Assembly (NCBI GenBank): GCA_040220415.1
Contig: JAVJUV010000050.1
Coordinates: 1 to 64,000 of the forward strand
Direction: 5' to 3'
DNA from: JAVJUV01 sp040220415
Lineage (GTDB): Bacteria > Pseudomonadota > Alphaproteobacteria > Rhodobacterales > Rhodobacteraceae
Length of the DNA: 64,000 nucleotides
Position 1 is the stretch's first letter; the number at the start of each line of letters is the position of its first letter. Made by a program: the position numbers and the translations under genes. The notes under the pieces are model-generated. The model had not been told where the DNA came from. It saw nothing but the letters and a program-made list of their open reading frames with translations, and searched no databases. Below are positions 51,008 to 60,314 of the stretch, piece by piece.

Positions 51008-52168
51008 ATGACACTGCATGCGCTGGGCTTCGAGCCCAAACAAGTCCTGTCCCGTGCTGAAACTTTCGCCGAAACCCATCGCTTCGACCGGCCGACGGTG
51101 ATCCTGGACCTTGATCAGGTTGCCGACAACTATTCGGCTCTGAAGGCCGGCCTGGGAGCAGCGCACATCCACTACGCCGTCAAAGCGAATCCCGAGCGTG
51201 CGATCATCGAGCGGCTGGCCTCGCTTGGATGCCATTTCGATGCTGCCTCGCGGGGCGAGATCGAGCTTTGTCTCAGCCAGGGCGCGCGACCGGAGACCAT
51301 CAGTTTCGGCAATACCGTCAAACGCGCCTCGGATATTTCCTTCGCTTGGGAAGCGGGCGTACGGTTGTTCGCGGTGGATGCCGAGGAAGAACTGGAAAAG
51401 ATTGCACTTCATGCGCCCGGTGCCCAAGTCTACATCCGCCTGCTGGTCAACAACAGCCAGGCGGATTGGCCGCTTAGCCGCAAATTCGGTTGTGACAGGG
51501 CGACGGCGCTGGAACTGCTAGACGCGGCTGTTCTCCTGGGACTCAAGCCCGTGGGGTTCTCGTTCCATGTTGGCAGTCAGACCCGTCGCGCCGAGATGTG
51601 GGAAGCCACGCTCGACGAGATCTCGGCGACTTGGGCTTCGGCCGAAGCCGAAGGTCACGACCTGTCTCTTCTGAACATCGGTGGGGGTTTTCCGGCGTTT
51701 TATGGGGAGGCCATAGAAAGCGCCGAGGTCTATGCCCGTGGTGTGATCGACCGCGTACGCGCCCGCTTCGGCGGGATCGACGTCATGGCCGAGCCCGGCC
51801 GCGGAATGGTCGCCAACGCCGGCGTGATCGCCGCTGAAGTGCTGCTGGTAAGTCGCAAGACCGCCGATGACCTGCACCGCTGGGTGTATCTGGACATAGG
51901 CAAGTTCTCTGGCCTCGCCGAGACGATGGACGAGGCGATCCGATATCAGTTCATTACCCGTCGAGACACCGATCCTATGGGTCCGTGCATCATGGCGGGC
52001 CCGTCCTGCGACAGTGCCGATGTGCTGTACGAAAAACGCCCTGTCAACCTGCCGTTGACCCTGAAAGCCGGCGACAAGATCATCATTCGGAACACGGGTG
52101 CCTATACGACGTCGTATTCCTCGGTTGGCTTCAACGGGTTTCCGCCGCTGGATGTCGTGGTGATCTGA
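51008..52168 (+). CDS. Ornithine/lysine decarboxylase, PLP fold type III
   Basis: 386 aa from the second ATG (51008), which has GGAG at the right distance; the first ATG at 51002 sits against the GGAG. PLP Lys in HYAVKANPERAII (about 57-69), GSQTRRAEMW (about 182), HVGS, the glycine loop SLLNIGGGFPAF, EPGRGMVANAG and the C-terminal GPSCDSADVLYE with the catalytic Cys across the dimer. Ornithine to putrescine is likely; lysine/diaminopimelate relatives cannot be excluded. Upstream lies the structured leader described separately. Confidence 0.92.
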   Translation: MTLHALGFEPKQVLSRAETFAETHRFDRPTVILDLDQVADNYSALKAGLGAAHIHYAVKANPERAIIERLASLGCHFDAASRGEIELCLSQGARPETISFGNTVKRASDISFAWEAGVRLFAVDAEEELEKIALHAPGAQVYIRLLVNNSQADWPLSRKFGCDRATALELLDAAVLLGLKPVGFSFHVGSQTRRAEMWEATLDEISATWASAEAEGHDLSLLNIGGGFPAFYGEAIESAEVYARGVIDRVRARFGGIDVMAEPGRGMVANAGVIAAEVLLVSRKTADDLHRWVYLDIGKFSGLAETMDEAIRYQFITRRDTDPMGPCIMAGPSCDSADVLYEKRPVNLPLTLKAGDKIIIRNTGAYTTSYSSVGFNGFPPLDVVVI

Positions 52169-52312
52169 TCCACCGGCTTATGCGGTCGTCCTCCGCTCGT
52201 GTGGAGACCTGGTGTCCGGTTCTGGTGACCTTCTCGCAAGGTCATCCGAGCCGGATGCCGTGGTCTCCTAAAGCGTCTTGAATCCGCTGCGGCTTCGGTG
52301 CTTGATCCGTTC

Positions 52313-53422
52313 ATGTCCAGACCCCAAGAAACCCCGCTTGCCGCCAGCCTACCGTCTACCGTGCCTTTCGTCGGGCCCGAGGCTTTGGAAAGGTCACGCG
52401 GGCGCGGCTTTGTGGCGCGGATCGGCGCTAACGAGAGTGTCTTTGGCCCATCTCCGAAGGTCATTCAGGCGATCCGCGAGGCGGCGCCCGATGCTTGGAA
52501 ATATGGCGATCCCGAGAATTTAGATCTGCGTCACGCCCTGGCGGAGTACCACGGGGTCGCCGCGGACGAGGTTGTGGTCGGCGAGGGCGTGGACGCCCTG
52601 CTGGGTTATGTCGTTCGTCTTTATGCGGGGCCGGGCGACCGTGTGGTGACGTCCGATGGCGCTTATCCGACGTTCAACTACCACGTCGCGGGCTACGGTG
52701 CCGCGCTGACCAAGGTGCCCTATCGTGACGACCGCGAAGACCCGGAAGCTTTGTTGAAGGCGGTCTCCGAGACTTCGGCCAAACTGGTCTATCTGTCCAA
52801 TCCCGACAACCCGATGGGCACCTGGCACACCGCGGGCGTGATCGACGACATGATAGCGGACCTGCCTAAAGGATGCCTGCTGGTTCTGGACGAAGCTTAT
52901 GTCGAGTTCGCGCCCGAGGAAGCCATTCCGCGTATCGACACATCGAACCCGCAGGTCATCCGGATGCGGACGTTCTCCAAGGCACATGGCCTTGCAGGTA
53001 TGCGCGTCGGATATGCCATAGGTGAACGGGAAGTGATCCGTGGATTCGAGAAGGTTCGGAACCATTTTGGCATGAGCCGACTTGGTCAGGTCGCGGCATT
53101 GGCTGCCCTGGCGGATGGTGAATGGCTGAAGTCTGTCAAAGCTGAAGTCTCTCGCTCACGGGAACGGATCGGGGTCATAGCGCGCGACAATGGCCTTGTC
53201 CCGCTGCCGTCTGCGACGAACTTTGTGACGATTGATTGCGGCCGAGACGGTTCTTTCGCAAAGGCGGTGCTGCAAGCCTTGATCGAGCAGGACGTTTTCG
53301 TGCGGATGCCATTCGCCGCGCCGGGAAATCGCTGTATTCGCATCAGTTGCGGAACGACGGCCGAACTTGACCTCCTGACCGAGGTTCTGCCGCATGCGCT
53401 TGCGTGCGCTCTCGGCAAATAG
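52313..53422 (+). CDS. HisC-like PLP-dependent aminotransferase
   Basis: 369 aa from ATG 52313; a GTG at 52298 is an alternative. Fold type I. RIGANESVFGPSPKV (about 43-57), SNPDNPMGTWH (about 162-172), LDEAYVEFAP and the PLP Lys in TFSKAHGLAGMRVG (about 224-237) match histidinol-phosphate aminotransferases. It sits 144 bases behind the decarboxylase and shares its strand, so its substrate may be another amino donor. Whether it is the His-pathway enzyme is uncertain. Confidence 0.9.
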   Translation: MSRPQETPLAASLPSTVPFVGPEALERSRGRGFVARIGANESVFGPSPKVIQAIREAAPDAWKYGDPENLDLRHALAEYHGVAADEVVVGEGVDALLGYVVRLYAGPGDRVVTSDGAYPTFNYHVAGYGAALTKVPYRDDREDPEALLKAVSETSAKLVYLSNPDNPMGTWHTAGVIDDMIADLPKGCLLVLDEAYVEFAPEEAIPRIDTSNPQVIRMRTFSKAHGLAGMRVGYAIGEREVIRGFEKVRNHFGMSRLGQVAALAALADGEWLKSVKAEVSRSRERIGVIARDNGLVPLPSATNFVTIDCGRDGSFAKAVLQALIEQDVFVRMPFAAPGNRCIRISCGTTAELDLLTEVLPHALACALGK

Positions 53423-53517
53423 CTGCTTGAACGCGAAATTTTATTGCGTTCCTACTGGAAATGTTTGCGGCTTGTTCTAAAGTGAACAAAACGGGGCTTC
53501 TGCTGGAGCGCGTCGAT

Positions 53518-53682
53518 ATGGTCGAAAACTACACCAACGCCTTCCTGGTATCGGCGTTCGTTCTTACATTTGTGGCACTTTTTGCAGTTTGGGCGCTGTG
53601 GGGTATGATTATGGCAGGCTTGGTAGGATGGACTGCAGACCGCCTGATAACCGTCGATTTTGGGAAAGACGTCAGCGACTGA
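53518..53682 (+). CDS. Small single-pass membrane protein
   Basis: 54 aa from ATG 53518 with GGAG ten bases ahead. Hydrophobic core FLVSAFVLTFVALFAVWALWGMIMAGLVG is a membrane helix (about 9-37); the tail is charged. A longer frame to 53461 is open but has no ribosome site. No family recognised. Confidence 0.5.
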   Translation: MVENYTNAFLVSAFVLTFVALFAVWALWGMIMAGLVGWTADRLITVDFGKDVSD

Positions 53683-53725
53683 TCGCGCGTCGATCTTTGA
53701 TCATGTGCAAGTTTGAAATGGTTGG

Positions 53726-54913
53726 TCAGGCGTGTTCCGCAATGACCGAACATGCAGCATCGACCCCGCCCGAAAGGTGTTGGATGCCGAGGGCCTTCAG
53801 CCCGGCTTCAATAGTGGCCAAGGCGCCAAGAACCATCTGGGCATTGACGTGACCCATGTGACCGAGACGGAAAAAGTTCTCGGTAGGCTCCATCCCAAGC
53901 CCGATACCAAGTGTCAGACCGGCGCGCTCCTCGCACCAATTCCGCAACTCAGCGCCCTTGTCCGAGCCGGCGCGGATGCTGGTTACAGCATGCGAGCGGT
54001 AGGCGGGATCGGCCGCGTTCAGCTGCAGTGGGCCTTCCTGCCCCCAGTGCTCGAAAGCTGCCCACACGGCATTTGCCAGAACCTCGTGCCGGCGCCACAC
54101 AGCTTCCAGGCCTTCCTCGGCGATCATGTCGAGTGCTTCGCGAAGCGCATAGATGTGATGCGTTGGCGCAGTTCCTGCAAAATACCTGTAGAAAGCCTCG
54201 GGTTCGGTGCGAGGGCGCCAGTCCCAGTAGTATGAGACCGACCTGGCGGTTTCGCGCCAGCGGTCGGCCTTGTCGTTATAAAAGACGAACCCCATTCCGG
54301 GCGGTGTCATCAGCCCTTTCTGCGAGCAGGTGACAAGGACGTCTACGCCCCATGCGTCCATTTCCATTCGATCGCAGGCCAGGCAAGCAATGCTGTCGAC
54401 CATCAGAAGCGCGTCGTGCCCTGCGGCATCTATGGCTCTTCGGATGGCCGGGATATCGCTGCGCACGCTGGTGGCGGTGTCGGTTTGTACGACCATGACG
54501 GCGCGAAATCGACCTTCGGCGTCGGCTTGCAGGCGTTCTTGCAGTGCCTCGGGATCGATCGGATCACAATTGCCGAAATCGAGAATCTCGGGTTCGATGC
54601 CAAGTGTTCGCGCGACATCTGCCCAGCCACGCGAGAAATTGCCGGTCGATGCGACAAGTACCCGGTCACCCGGCGAAAGGACGTTGTTCAGCGCGGCTTC
54701 CCAGGCGCCGTGACCGTTGCATATATAGACAGAAGCATGGTGCGCGGTGCGGGCGACCGATTTGAGATCACGGATCAATCCCGGAAGCATGTCCGGAAGT
54801 TCGCCGTTGTAGATGTTGGGTGCGGATCGCATCATTGCGCGTATCACGCGTTCGGGCATGACCGAAGGACCAGGTATTGCAAGGTAGGTTCGGCCGTTGC
54901 CAAGCGTCATCAT
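53726..54913 (-). CDS. Alanine-glyoxylate/serine-glyoxylate-type aminotransferase
   Basis: 395 aa from ATG 54913. Fold type I class V. YLAIPGPSVMPERV at the N-terminus, CNGHGAWEAALNNV (about 64-77), VQTDTATSV, VDSIACLAC and PLP Lys in TCSQKGLMTPPG (about 198). The family includes alanine-, serine- and aspartate-glyoxylate aminotransferases; donor unknown. Transcribed divergent to the ABC exporter. Confidence 0.92.
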   Translation of the reverse strand: MMTLGNGRTYLAIPGPSVMPERVIRAMMRSAPNIYNGELPDMLPGLIRDLKSVARTAHHASVYICNGHGAWEAALNNVLSPGDRVLVASTGNFSRGWADVARTLGIEPEILDFGNCDPIDPEALQERLQADAEGRFRAVMVVQTDTATSVRSDIPAIRRAIDAAGHDALLMVDSIACLACDRMEMDAWGVDVLVTCSQKGLMTPPGMGFVFYNDKADRWRETARSVSYYWDWRPRTEPEAFYRYFAGTAPTHHIYALREALDMIAEEGLEAVWRRHEVLANAVWAAFEHWGQEGPLQLNAADPAYRSHAVTSIRAGSDKGAELRNWCEERAGLTLGIGLGMEPTENFFRLGHMGHVNAQMVLGALATIEAGLKALGIQHLSGGVDAACSVIAEHA

Positions 54914-55080
54914 ACGCACTCCGAAGTGACAGGTGCGGAAAGCCCTAGGCGCTTCCGCCGAAAGCGTCAATTACCTCTGAAGGGCCTCTCTTGTGCGGCC
55001 CGCCGGGGCGGGCTAGTCAGGGCCAGGCAGCAAGCGGGACGGACTGTTTTTTGACCGAGACACAGACGCCAGATACGCGC

Positions 55081-56832
55081 ATGATACCGCGTGCCGGGGA
55101 TATGCCGCTTATCAGATGGCTCTGGCGTGACTACCTCAAACCGCAACGTGCATGGATCGGGGCCGCGCTTTTCTTCATGGCGTTGGAAGGCTCGATGCTG
55201 GGCGCTCTCAGCTACATCGTGCGGCCCATGTTCGACGATGTCTTTATCGCCGGTGATCGCCGGGCGGTCTATTGGGTGGCGGTGGCGATCGGCGGGATAT
55301 TCGTCATTCGTGCCATTTCGGCCTTCTCACACCGGATCTTGATGCAGGGTGCGGGGCTTCGCGTCGTTGCCTCCATGCAGAAGGACATGGTCTCGCATCT
55401 GATGACCTTGGACAGTTCCTATTTCCAACGCAATCCGCCCGGAACTCTGATCGAGCGCGTGCGCGGCGATACGGCTGCTGCCAATGGGATCTGGCAAGTG
55501 GTCCTGGCGGCGACCGGACGCGATGTTATCAGCTTGATCGCATTGCTTTCCGTCGCGATCTCCATCGACTGGCTTTGGACTCTGATTGCCGTCGCGGGCG
55601 CGCCGCTGCTCCTTGGTCCAATCCTGGTTCTGCAGAAATTTGTACGCAAGACCGTCAGACGTGCGCGCGAAGGCGCGGGGCGCTTGTCCACGCGACTGGA
55701 CGAGATTTTCCACGGAATGAACACGCTCAAGCTGAATACGGCCGAAGAACTCGAGCAGCGGCGTTTCGCGTCGACCATTCGACAGTATCTGCGCCAGGAA
55801 ATGAAGGCCCGAATGGGACAGGCGGGCATTCCGGCGATGACGGATTTCGTTGCCGCGCTGGGGTTCGCGGGCGTCCTGGTCTACGGCGGTGGACAGATCA
55901 TCGACGGCGAGAAAACCGTTGGCGAGTTCATGTCCTTCTTTACCGCAATGGGACTGATTTTCGAACCGCTGCGCCGGGTGGCGAATGTTTCCGGTGCCTG
56001 GCAGGCGGCGCGTGCCAGTCTCGAGCGTATCCACGAAATCTTCCGAGAATCCCCGACGATCCTGTCGCCTGCCGCGCCGGTACCGGTCCCGGCGGATGCC
56101 TCCAGGGCCGATATCGTGTTTGAGGATGTCGTTGTTACATACGGAACCGAAAGCGCACTGAACGGGGCGAGTTTTATCGCGAAGGCGGGCGAGACGACCG
56201 CGTTGGTCGGCGCATCCGGTGCTGGCAAGTCAACGGTTTTCAATGTCTTGACGCGTCTTGTTGATCCTGCTTCGGGGCAGGTCAGTGTCGGCGGCGTGTC
56301 AACGGCTTCGATGGAGTTGATGGAGCTGAGAGCGCTGTTTTCCGTTGTGACCCAGGATGCCCCGATGTTCGACGACTCGCTGAGAGACAACATCGTCCTC
56401 AACACTGCCGGAATTGCCGACGAAACACTTGGCGAAGCACTGAGCGCGGCGCATCTGGCCGACTTCGTGGGCACCCTTCCACAAGGACTGGACACACCGG
56501 TTGGTCCGCGAGGATCGCTTCTGTCCGGCGGCCAGCGCCAGCGCGTGGCCATTGCGCGTGCCTTGGTCAGGAATGCGCCGATCCTTCTTCTGGATGAAGC
56601 TACAAGTGCGCTTGATGCCGAAAGCGAAGTGCGGGTGCAGCAGGCCCTCGACGACCTCTCGACCGGGCGCACGACGTTGGTCATCGCGCACCGGTTGTCG
56701 ACCATCCGGCGGGCGGATCGGATCGTGGTCATGGACAAGGGGCGCGTAGTCGACCAAGGCCGCCACAGCGAGCTCATGGAGCGCGGAGGCGTCTATGCCC
56801 GGCTCTATGAACTTCAGTTCGCAGAAGGTTGA
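55081..56832 (+). CDS. MsbA-like ABC exporter (fused permease-ATPase)
   Basis: 583 aa from ATG 55081 (MIPRAGDMP); the frame is open further up. Six N-terminal membrane helices (e.g. AALFFMALEGSMLGALSYIV; LIALLSVAISIDWLWTLIAV), then an ATPase domain with Walker A GASGAGKST (about 380-388), Q-loop VTQDAPMF, signature LSGGQRQRVAIARAL (about 490-504), Walker B ILLLDEATSALD and H-loop IAHRLST. Homodimeric exporter of lipid or drug; MsbA-type flipping of lipid A is one candidate. Confidence 0.93.
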   Translation: MIPRAGDMPLIRWLWRDYLKPQRAWIGAALFFMALEGSMLGALSYIVRPMFDDVFIAGDRRAVYWVAVAIGGIFVIRAISAFSHRILMQGAGLRVVASMQKDMVSHLMTLDSSYFQRNPPGTLIERVRGDTAAANGIWQVVLAATGRDVISLIALLSVAISIDWLWTLIAVAGAPLLLGPILVLQKFVRKTVRRAREGAGRLSTRLDEIFHGMNTLKLNTAEELEQRRFASTIRQYLRQEMKARMGQAGIPAMTDFVAALGFAGVLVYGGGQIIDGEKTVGEFMSFFTAMGLIFEPLRRVANVSGAWQAARASLERIHEIFRESPTILSPAAPVPVPADASRADIVFEDVVVTYGTESALNGASFIAKAGETTALVGASGAGKSTVFNVLTRLVDPASGQVSVGGVSTASMELMELRALFSVVTQDAPMFDDSLRDNIVLNTAGIADETLGEALSAAHLADFVGTLPQGLDTPVGPRGSLLSGGQRQRVAIARALVRNAPILLLDEATSALDAESEVRVQQALDDLSTGRTTLVIAHRLSTIRRADRIVVMDKGRVVDQGRHSELMERGGVYARLYELQFAEG

Positions 56833-56836
56833 GCGG

Positions 56837-57520
56837 TCATTTTTCGTATCGCTGGCGAAGTTCTTCCGGTTCCGTTCCAAGCCTGTATCTGAGGAGAGTG
56901 CCAAGATTTCCTGCCGCCCGCCGGATCCAGCCGTCGCGGCGATAGCGGTCGGCAGATGTCCGTGCTTCAGCGTCAAGCCGGCGGAAGCGGCCCTTCAGCT
57001 TGTCGGCAAGAGCAACGTCTTCCATGAGGGGTATCGCCGGAAATCCTCCGATCTCCGCAAGAAGTGCGCGAGAAATCAGAAGTCCCTGATCTCCGTAAGG
57101 CAGATGCATGACGCGGGAGCGGAGATTTGCCGCCCCGGCCACAAGTCGCGGGGCGAGGCCCTCTGCACGGAATGCCAGACGGAAGTAACCGGCCTGATCC
57201 GGGTGGGTATTCATGTGATCGAATACGGCCATGGTCCAGCCGTCCGACAGATGAGTGTCGGCGTGCAGGATCAAGAGCCAGGGCGCCGAGGATGCATCGA
57301 CCCCACGGGCGATCTGTCCGCCGCGTCCGGGCGGGCCTTCGATCCACGTCCCGCCCAGTTCTTTCGCAACCAAAGGGGTCTCGTCCTCCGAGCCGCCGTC
57401 GGTAATGACGAGGTCCCGGATCAAGCCCTCGGTTGCACCGGACAACAGCGCCTCTGCCGTCTCGGGAAGCGCTTCGGCGGCGTTCAGAGTTGGAATGACG
57501 ACTGAAAGAGGTGCGGGCAT
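56837..57520 (-). CDS. Family 2 glycosyltransferase (TIGR04283-like)
   Basis: 227 aa from ATG 57520 (MPAPLSVVIPTLNAAEAL). GT-A nucleotide-binding VVIPTLN, DLVITDGGSEDET (about 34-46), ARG-type GRGGQIARG and LHADTHL (about 84-90, the DxD-type metal site). TIGR04283-type enzymes are often linked to a TIGR04282-type partner, which is missing here. Transcribed toward the ABC exporter, its stop four bases from that gene's stop. Confidence 0.88.
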   Translation of the reverse strand: MPAPLSVVIPTLNAAEALPETAEALLSGATEGLIRDLVITDGGSEDETPLVAKELGGTWIEGPPGRGGQIARGVDASSAPWLLILHADTHLSDGWTMAVFDHMNTHPDQAGYFRLAFRAEGLAPRLVAGAANLRSRVMHLPYGDQGLLISRALLAEIGGFPAIPLMEDVALADKLKGRFRRLDAEARTSADRYRRDGWIRRAAGNLGTLLRYRLGTEPEELRQRYEK

Positions 57521-57580
57521 GGGGATGAAGAGTTGTGGAAAGCATTCTATATACGCCGGGGAAGGGCAGGGAGAAAAGCC

Positions 57581-58324
57581 ATGACATCGAGACGCGTGTT
57601 CCGGATTACCGGAGAGGACCGGGTAGAGTTTCTGCAGAACCTTGTCACCAACGACGTTTCCCTGTTGAAACACGGGCTGGTGTGGACGGCGATCCTTACC
57701 CCGCAGGGTAAATACTTGGCTGACTTCTTCCTTGTTCCTTCGGAGGATGCAATCCTTCTGGACGTTGCCGAGCCGCTGGCCCAGGGCCTTGTGCAACGGT
57801 TGGCGATGTACAAGCTGCGCGCCAACGTTGCCATCGAGCCCACGGACATCGTGGTGGCTTGCGGCCCTGGTCCGGTGCCGGATGGGGCATTCGCGGATCC
57901 GCGCGATCCGTCGCTGGGCTGGCGCGCCTATGACGGGCGTCCGGGCGAGCAGGCGGACTGGGATGCGCTGCGCGTGGCGGCCGGTGTTCCGGAAAGCGGT
58001 ATTGAACTGATCCCGAACGAATCCTTTCCTCTTGAGGTCGGCTTCGAGCGATTGCATGGCGTGGATTTCCGCAAGGGATGCTACGTGGGGCAGGAAGTGA
58101 CGGCGCGAATGAAGCACAAGACCGAATTACGGAAGGGCCTCTGCCGGGTGACCGTCGAGGGTTCAGCGCCCGTAGGGACCGAGATTCTATCGGAGAAAGG
58201 CAAGGTTGCGGGGACTTTGTATACCCAGGCTGGGGGTGAAGCGCTGGCTTACCTGCGACTGGAGCGCGCATCCGGCAAGATGCGTGCCGGAGATGCCCAC
58301 GTCATGCTGATCGAACAGACCTGA
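57581..58324 (+). CDS. ygfZ: Folate-binding YgfZ family protein
   Basis: 247 aa from ATG 57581 (MTSRRVFRITGEDRVEFLQNL). Glycine-cleavage T-protein-like fold with the YgfZ signature KGCYVGQEVTARMKHK (about 166-181), including the reactive Cys. Needed for repair or assembly of some Fe-S enzymes (e.g. MiaB) using tetrahydrofolate. Divergent from the glycosyltransferase gene. Confidence 0.95.
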   Translation: MTSRRVFRITGEDRVEFLQNLVTNDVSLLKHGLVWTAILTPQGKYLADFFLVPSEDAILLDVAEPLAQGLVQRLAMYKLRANVAIEPTDIVVACGPGPVPDGAFADPRDPSLGWRAYDGRPGEQADWDALRVAAGVPESGIELIPNESFPLEVGFERLHGVDFRKGCYVGQEVTARMKHKTELRKGLCRVTVEGSAPVGTEILSEKGKVAGTLYTQAGGEALAYLRLERASGKMRAGDAHVMLIEQT

Positions 58325-58673
58325 AGGCCTGCGGTGTTTCGGATCGAGCGGCAATGGTAACAAGGGCAGACCCGATAGAACCGGCCTTTGCTTCGCAAGG
58401 CCGCATCGCGTCGCAAATCAAGGTGTGATTGCTGATCCCCGAGCGCGTCGGTTTGTGCTCATTTCCGCGACCGCCCAATATGATCGGAAGCGCAGATCAC
58501 CATTATTGGATGTCATGCCGCAACGCCGTTTGCTGTAGCATCGGCAATGCTTCACGCGTCGTTGTGTTGTGGGTGAACATAAACGGTAGATATAGGCAGG
58601 GACTCTGAACCGCCTTACGCGTAGAGTGCACTCAGCCGGTGGCCAGTTGTGCCGACGCCCTGTCTGGGCCCGC
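58325..58673. other. 349-bp intergenic region before the BLUF gene
   Basis: No frame here looks coding. The only sequence-visible element is a hairpin, CGGCCTT (58382-58388) with AAGGCCG (58397-58403), about 60 bases past the ygfZ stop; it lacks a T-run, so it is a weak terminator at best. No clear promoter boxes were found for the BLUF gene. Confidence 0.4.
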
Positions 58674-59114
58674 ATGGCCCTTACAGGAGCTGACGCCATC
58701 TCGGATCTTATCCAAATCATCTATTCCTCGCAGCCCTTCGGGTATGACGATGCCATGCTCAATGGCATCTTGTTGGATGCTCGGCGATGCAACACTCGGG
58801 ACGGTGTAACCGGGGCGCTTGTCTGCCGTCATGACATTTACCTTCAGTTGCTTGAGGGTCCTAGAACGGAGGTTCAGGCCGCGTTCGAACGCATTCGACA
58901 GGACGACCGACACCTGGATGTCCAACTGCGCGTGTCCGAGACCGTGCATGACCGCATGTTCGGAGACTGGGCCATGCTGCATGACCCGGCAAGATCCTGG
59001 ATATGGTCTCCTGCGGAAATCGCCGACGATATTCTTGGGCGCACGACCGTGGCGGATTTCAGGCGCGTGTTCGAAATCCTGATTGCCAAGACAGATACCG
59101 AACCTCCGCACTGA
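58674..59114 (+). CDS. Single-domain BLUF photoreceptor
   Basis: 146 aa from ATG 58674; there is little ribosome site. The whole protein is one BLUF domain. The flavin network is intact: Tyr17 (IIYSSQ), Asn40 (RCNTRDG), Gln58 (YLQLLEG), Trp99 and Met101 (FGDWAM), with the usual spacing relative to AppA. BLUF proteins bind FAD and sense blue light, passing the signal to a partner by contact. No effector domain is fused, and no EAL/GGDEF or AppA-type partner is adjacent. The chain ends shortly after the capping helix. Confidence 0.93.
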   Translation: MALTGADAISDLIQIIYSSQPFGYDDAMLNGILLDARRCNTRDGVTGALVCRHDIYLQLLEGPRTEVQAAFERIRQDDRHLDVQLRVSETVHDRMFGDWAMLHDPARSWIWSPAEIADDILGRTTVADFRRVFEILIAKTDTEPPH

Positions 59115-59172
59115 CGCAAGGCGCTCTTGGCGATCCCACTGAACCGCTCGTGCCGGTCCGAAACGGTTTGGA

Positions 59173-59547
59173 TCAGTCGTCCTGGGTCAACATGGGCGGA
59201 TCATCATATACCGCCCATCCGTAGTCGGTACCCGACCTCGGAAGGGTCTGCTTCGAGACATTTCTGATCATGTAGGTCTTCGCGATGAAGTTCGCGGAGA
59301 TCGGTGCAGTCAGGAAAAGAAACAGCGTGATCAGAAGTTCGTGAAAGGACAAGCTACCTTTCACCAGCAAAAAGTAGAGCATGGAAGCAATCAGTGCGCT
59401 TCCGACGCCAAGCGTCGTCGCCTTCGTTGGGGCGTGCAATCTTTGCATCGTATCACGCAGCTTTATCAGCCCGAAGGAACCTACGAGACCGAAGATGCCG
59501 CCAAGGACGATAAAGAAGGAGATCAGAATTTCCACGATGATTTGCAT
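59173..59547 (-). CDS. mrpG: Mrp Na+/H+ antiporter subunit G
   Basis: 124 aa. Three hydrophobic segments (ILISFFIVLGGIFGLVGSFGLI at the N-terminus, then a KLRDTMQRLHAPTKATTLG-like family motif, then two membrane segments). The C-terminal ~30 residues are a polar extension. Last of the mrp operon, eight bases after mrpF. Confidence 0.93.
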   Translation of the reverse strand: MQIIVEILISFFIVLGGIFGLVGSFGLIKLRDTMQRLHAPTKATTLGVGSALIASMLYFLLVKGSLSFHELLITLFLFLTAPISANFIAKTYMIRNVSKQTLPRSGTDYGWAVYDDPPMLTQDD

Positions 59548-59555
59548 GGCCTAGT

Positions 59556-59825
59556 TCACTCGATGATGTCGCCGCGCAATACGAAGCGGCAATAGGCGAC
59601 GGTGGACACGAAGCCAACCATGGCTATCAGCATTGATGCCTCGAAATAGATCGTGGTGCCTCGTGAGATTCCATAGAGAACCAGCAGCGCGATCACGTTG
59701 ACCACGATCGTGTCCAACGCGAGAATCCGGTCGGCGGAATCCGGTCCCACGGCAATTCGCCAGAGACAGAACAGAAGCCCCAGCCCGAAACAAGCGAAGG
59801 AAAACATGAGGGCGGCGGCTATCAT
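59556..59825 (-). CDS. mrpF: Mrp Na+/H+ antiporter subunit F
   Basis: 89 aa with three membrane segments. RIAVGPDSADRILALDTI (about 23-40) is the family core. The ATG (59825) overlaps the mrpE stop by four bases. Confidence 0.95.
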   Translation of the reverse strand: MIAAALMFSFACFGLGLLFCLWRIAVGPDSADRILALDTIVVNVIALLVLYGISRGTTIYFEASMLIAMVGFVSTVAYCRFVLRGDIIE

Positions 59826-60313
59826 TCGAAAATCTCCTTGAGGCGCTGTTCATAGCGTTCTTTGATCTGGTCACGCACGCCATCTGGATCGTCGGTGTGC
59901 AGGCAGTGCACGAGGATTGACCTTCCGTCTGCCGCAAGCGTCGCAGAAACGGTACCCGGTGTCATGGTGATCGTCCCTGCCAGCACAGTGATCGCTTCCG
60001 GCGACGTCAGTTCCAGTGGCACGTTGATCCAGTGGGTGCGAAGATCGGCATTCCGCTTGAATACGATGATCAGTGCCACTTGGACATTTGCCACGACGAT
60101 GTCCCACAAGACTATCAGCAGGTAGGTTATGCATACCAGAGGACGGCTGAGCTTCGGACGATTGGGCCAGTAAGGCGCTGTCAGCATCGGAACGACGAGG
60201 CCGAAAACCGCGCCGAGCAGAAGATTGCCGACCGAGACGGTATTCACGAGGCCAAGCCAGACGCAGGCAAGCGAAATGCTGAGCAGAGGGTGCGGAATAA
60301 TACGATCGATCAT
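59822..60313 (-). CDS. mrpE: Mrp Na+/H+ antiporter subunit E
   Basis: 163 aa. N-terminal membrane segments precede a cytoplasmic domain with LTSPEAITVLAGTITMTPGTVSATL (about 104-128) and LHTDDPDGVRDQIKERYEQ. Starts one base after the mrpD stop and overlaps mrpF. Confidence 0.95.
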   Translation of the reverse strand: MIDRIIPHPLLSISLACVWLGLVNTVSVGNLLLGAVFGLVVPMLTAPYWPNRPKLSRPLVCITYLLIVLWDIVVANVQVALIIVFKRNADLRTHWINVPLELTSPEAITVLAGTITMTPGTVSATLAADGRSILVHCLHTDDPDGVRDQIKERYEQRLKEIFE

Positions 60314-60314
60314 G

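Noticed and set aside
52226..52244. Hairpin TGACCTT/AAGGTCA between the decarboxylase and the HisC-like gene
   Set aside because: It has no T-run and is too short to call a terminator; not listed as a feature.
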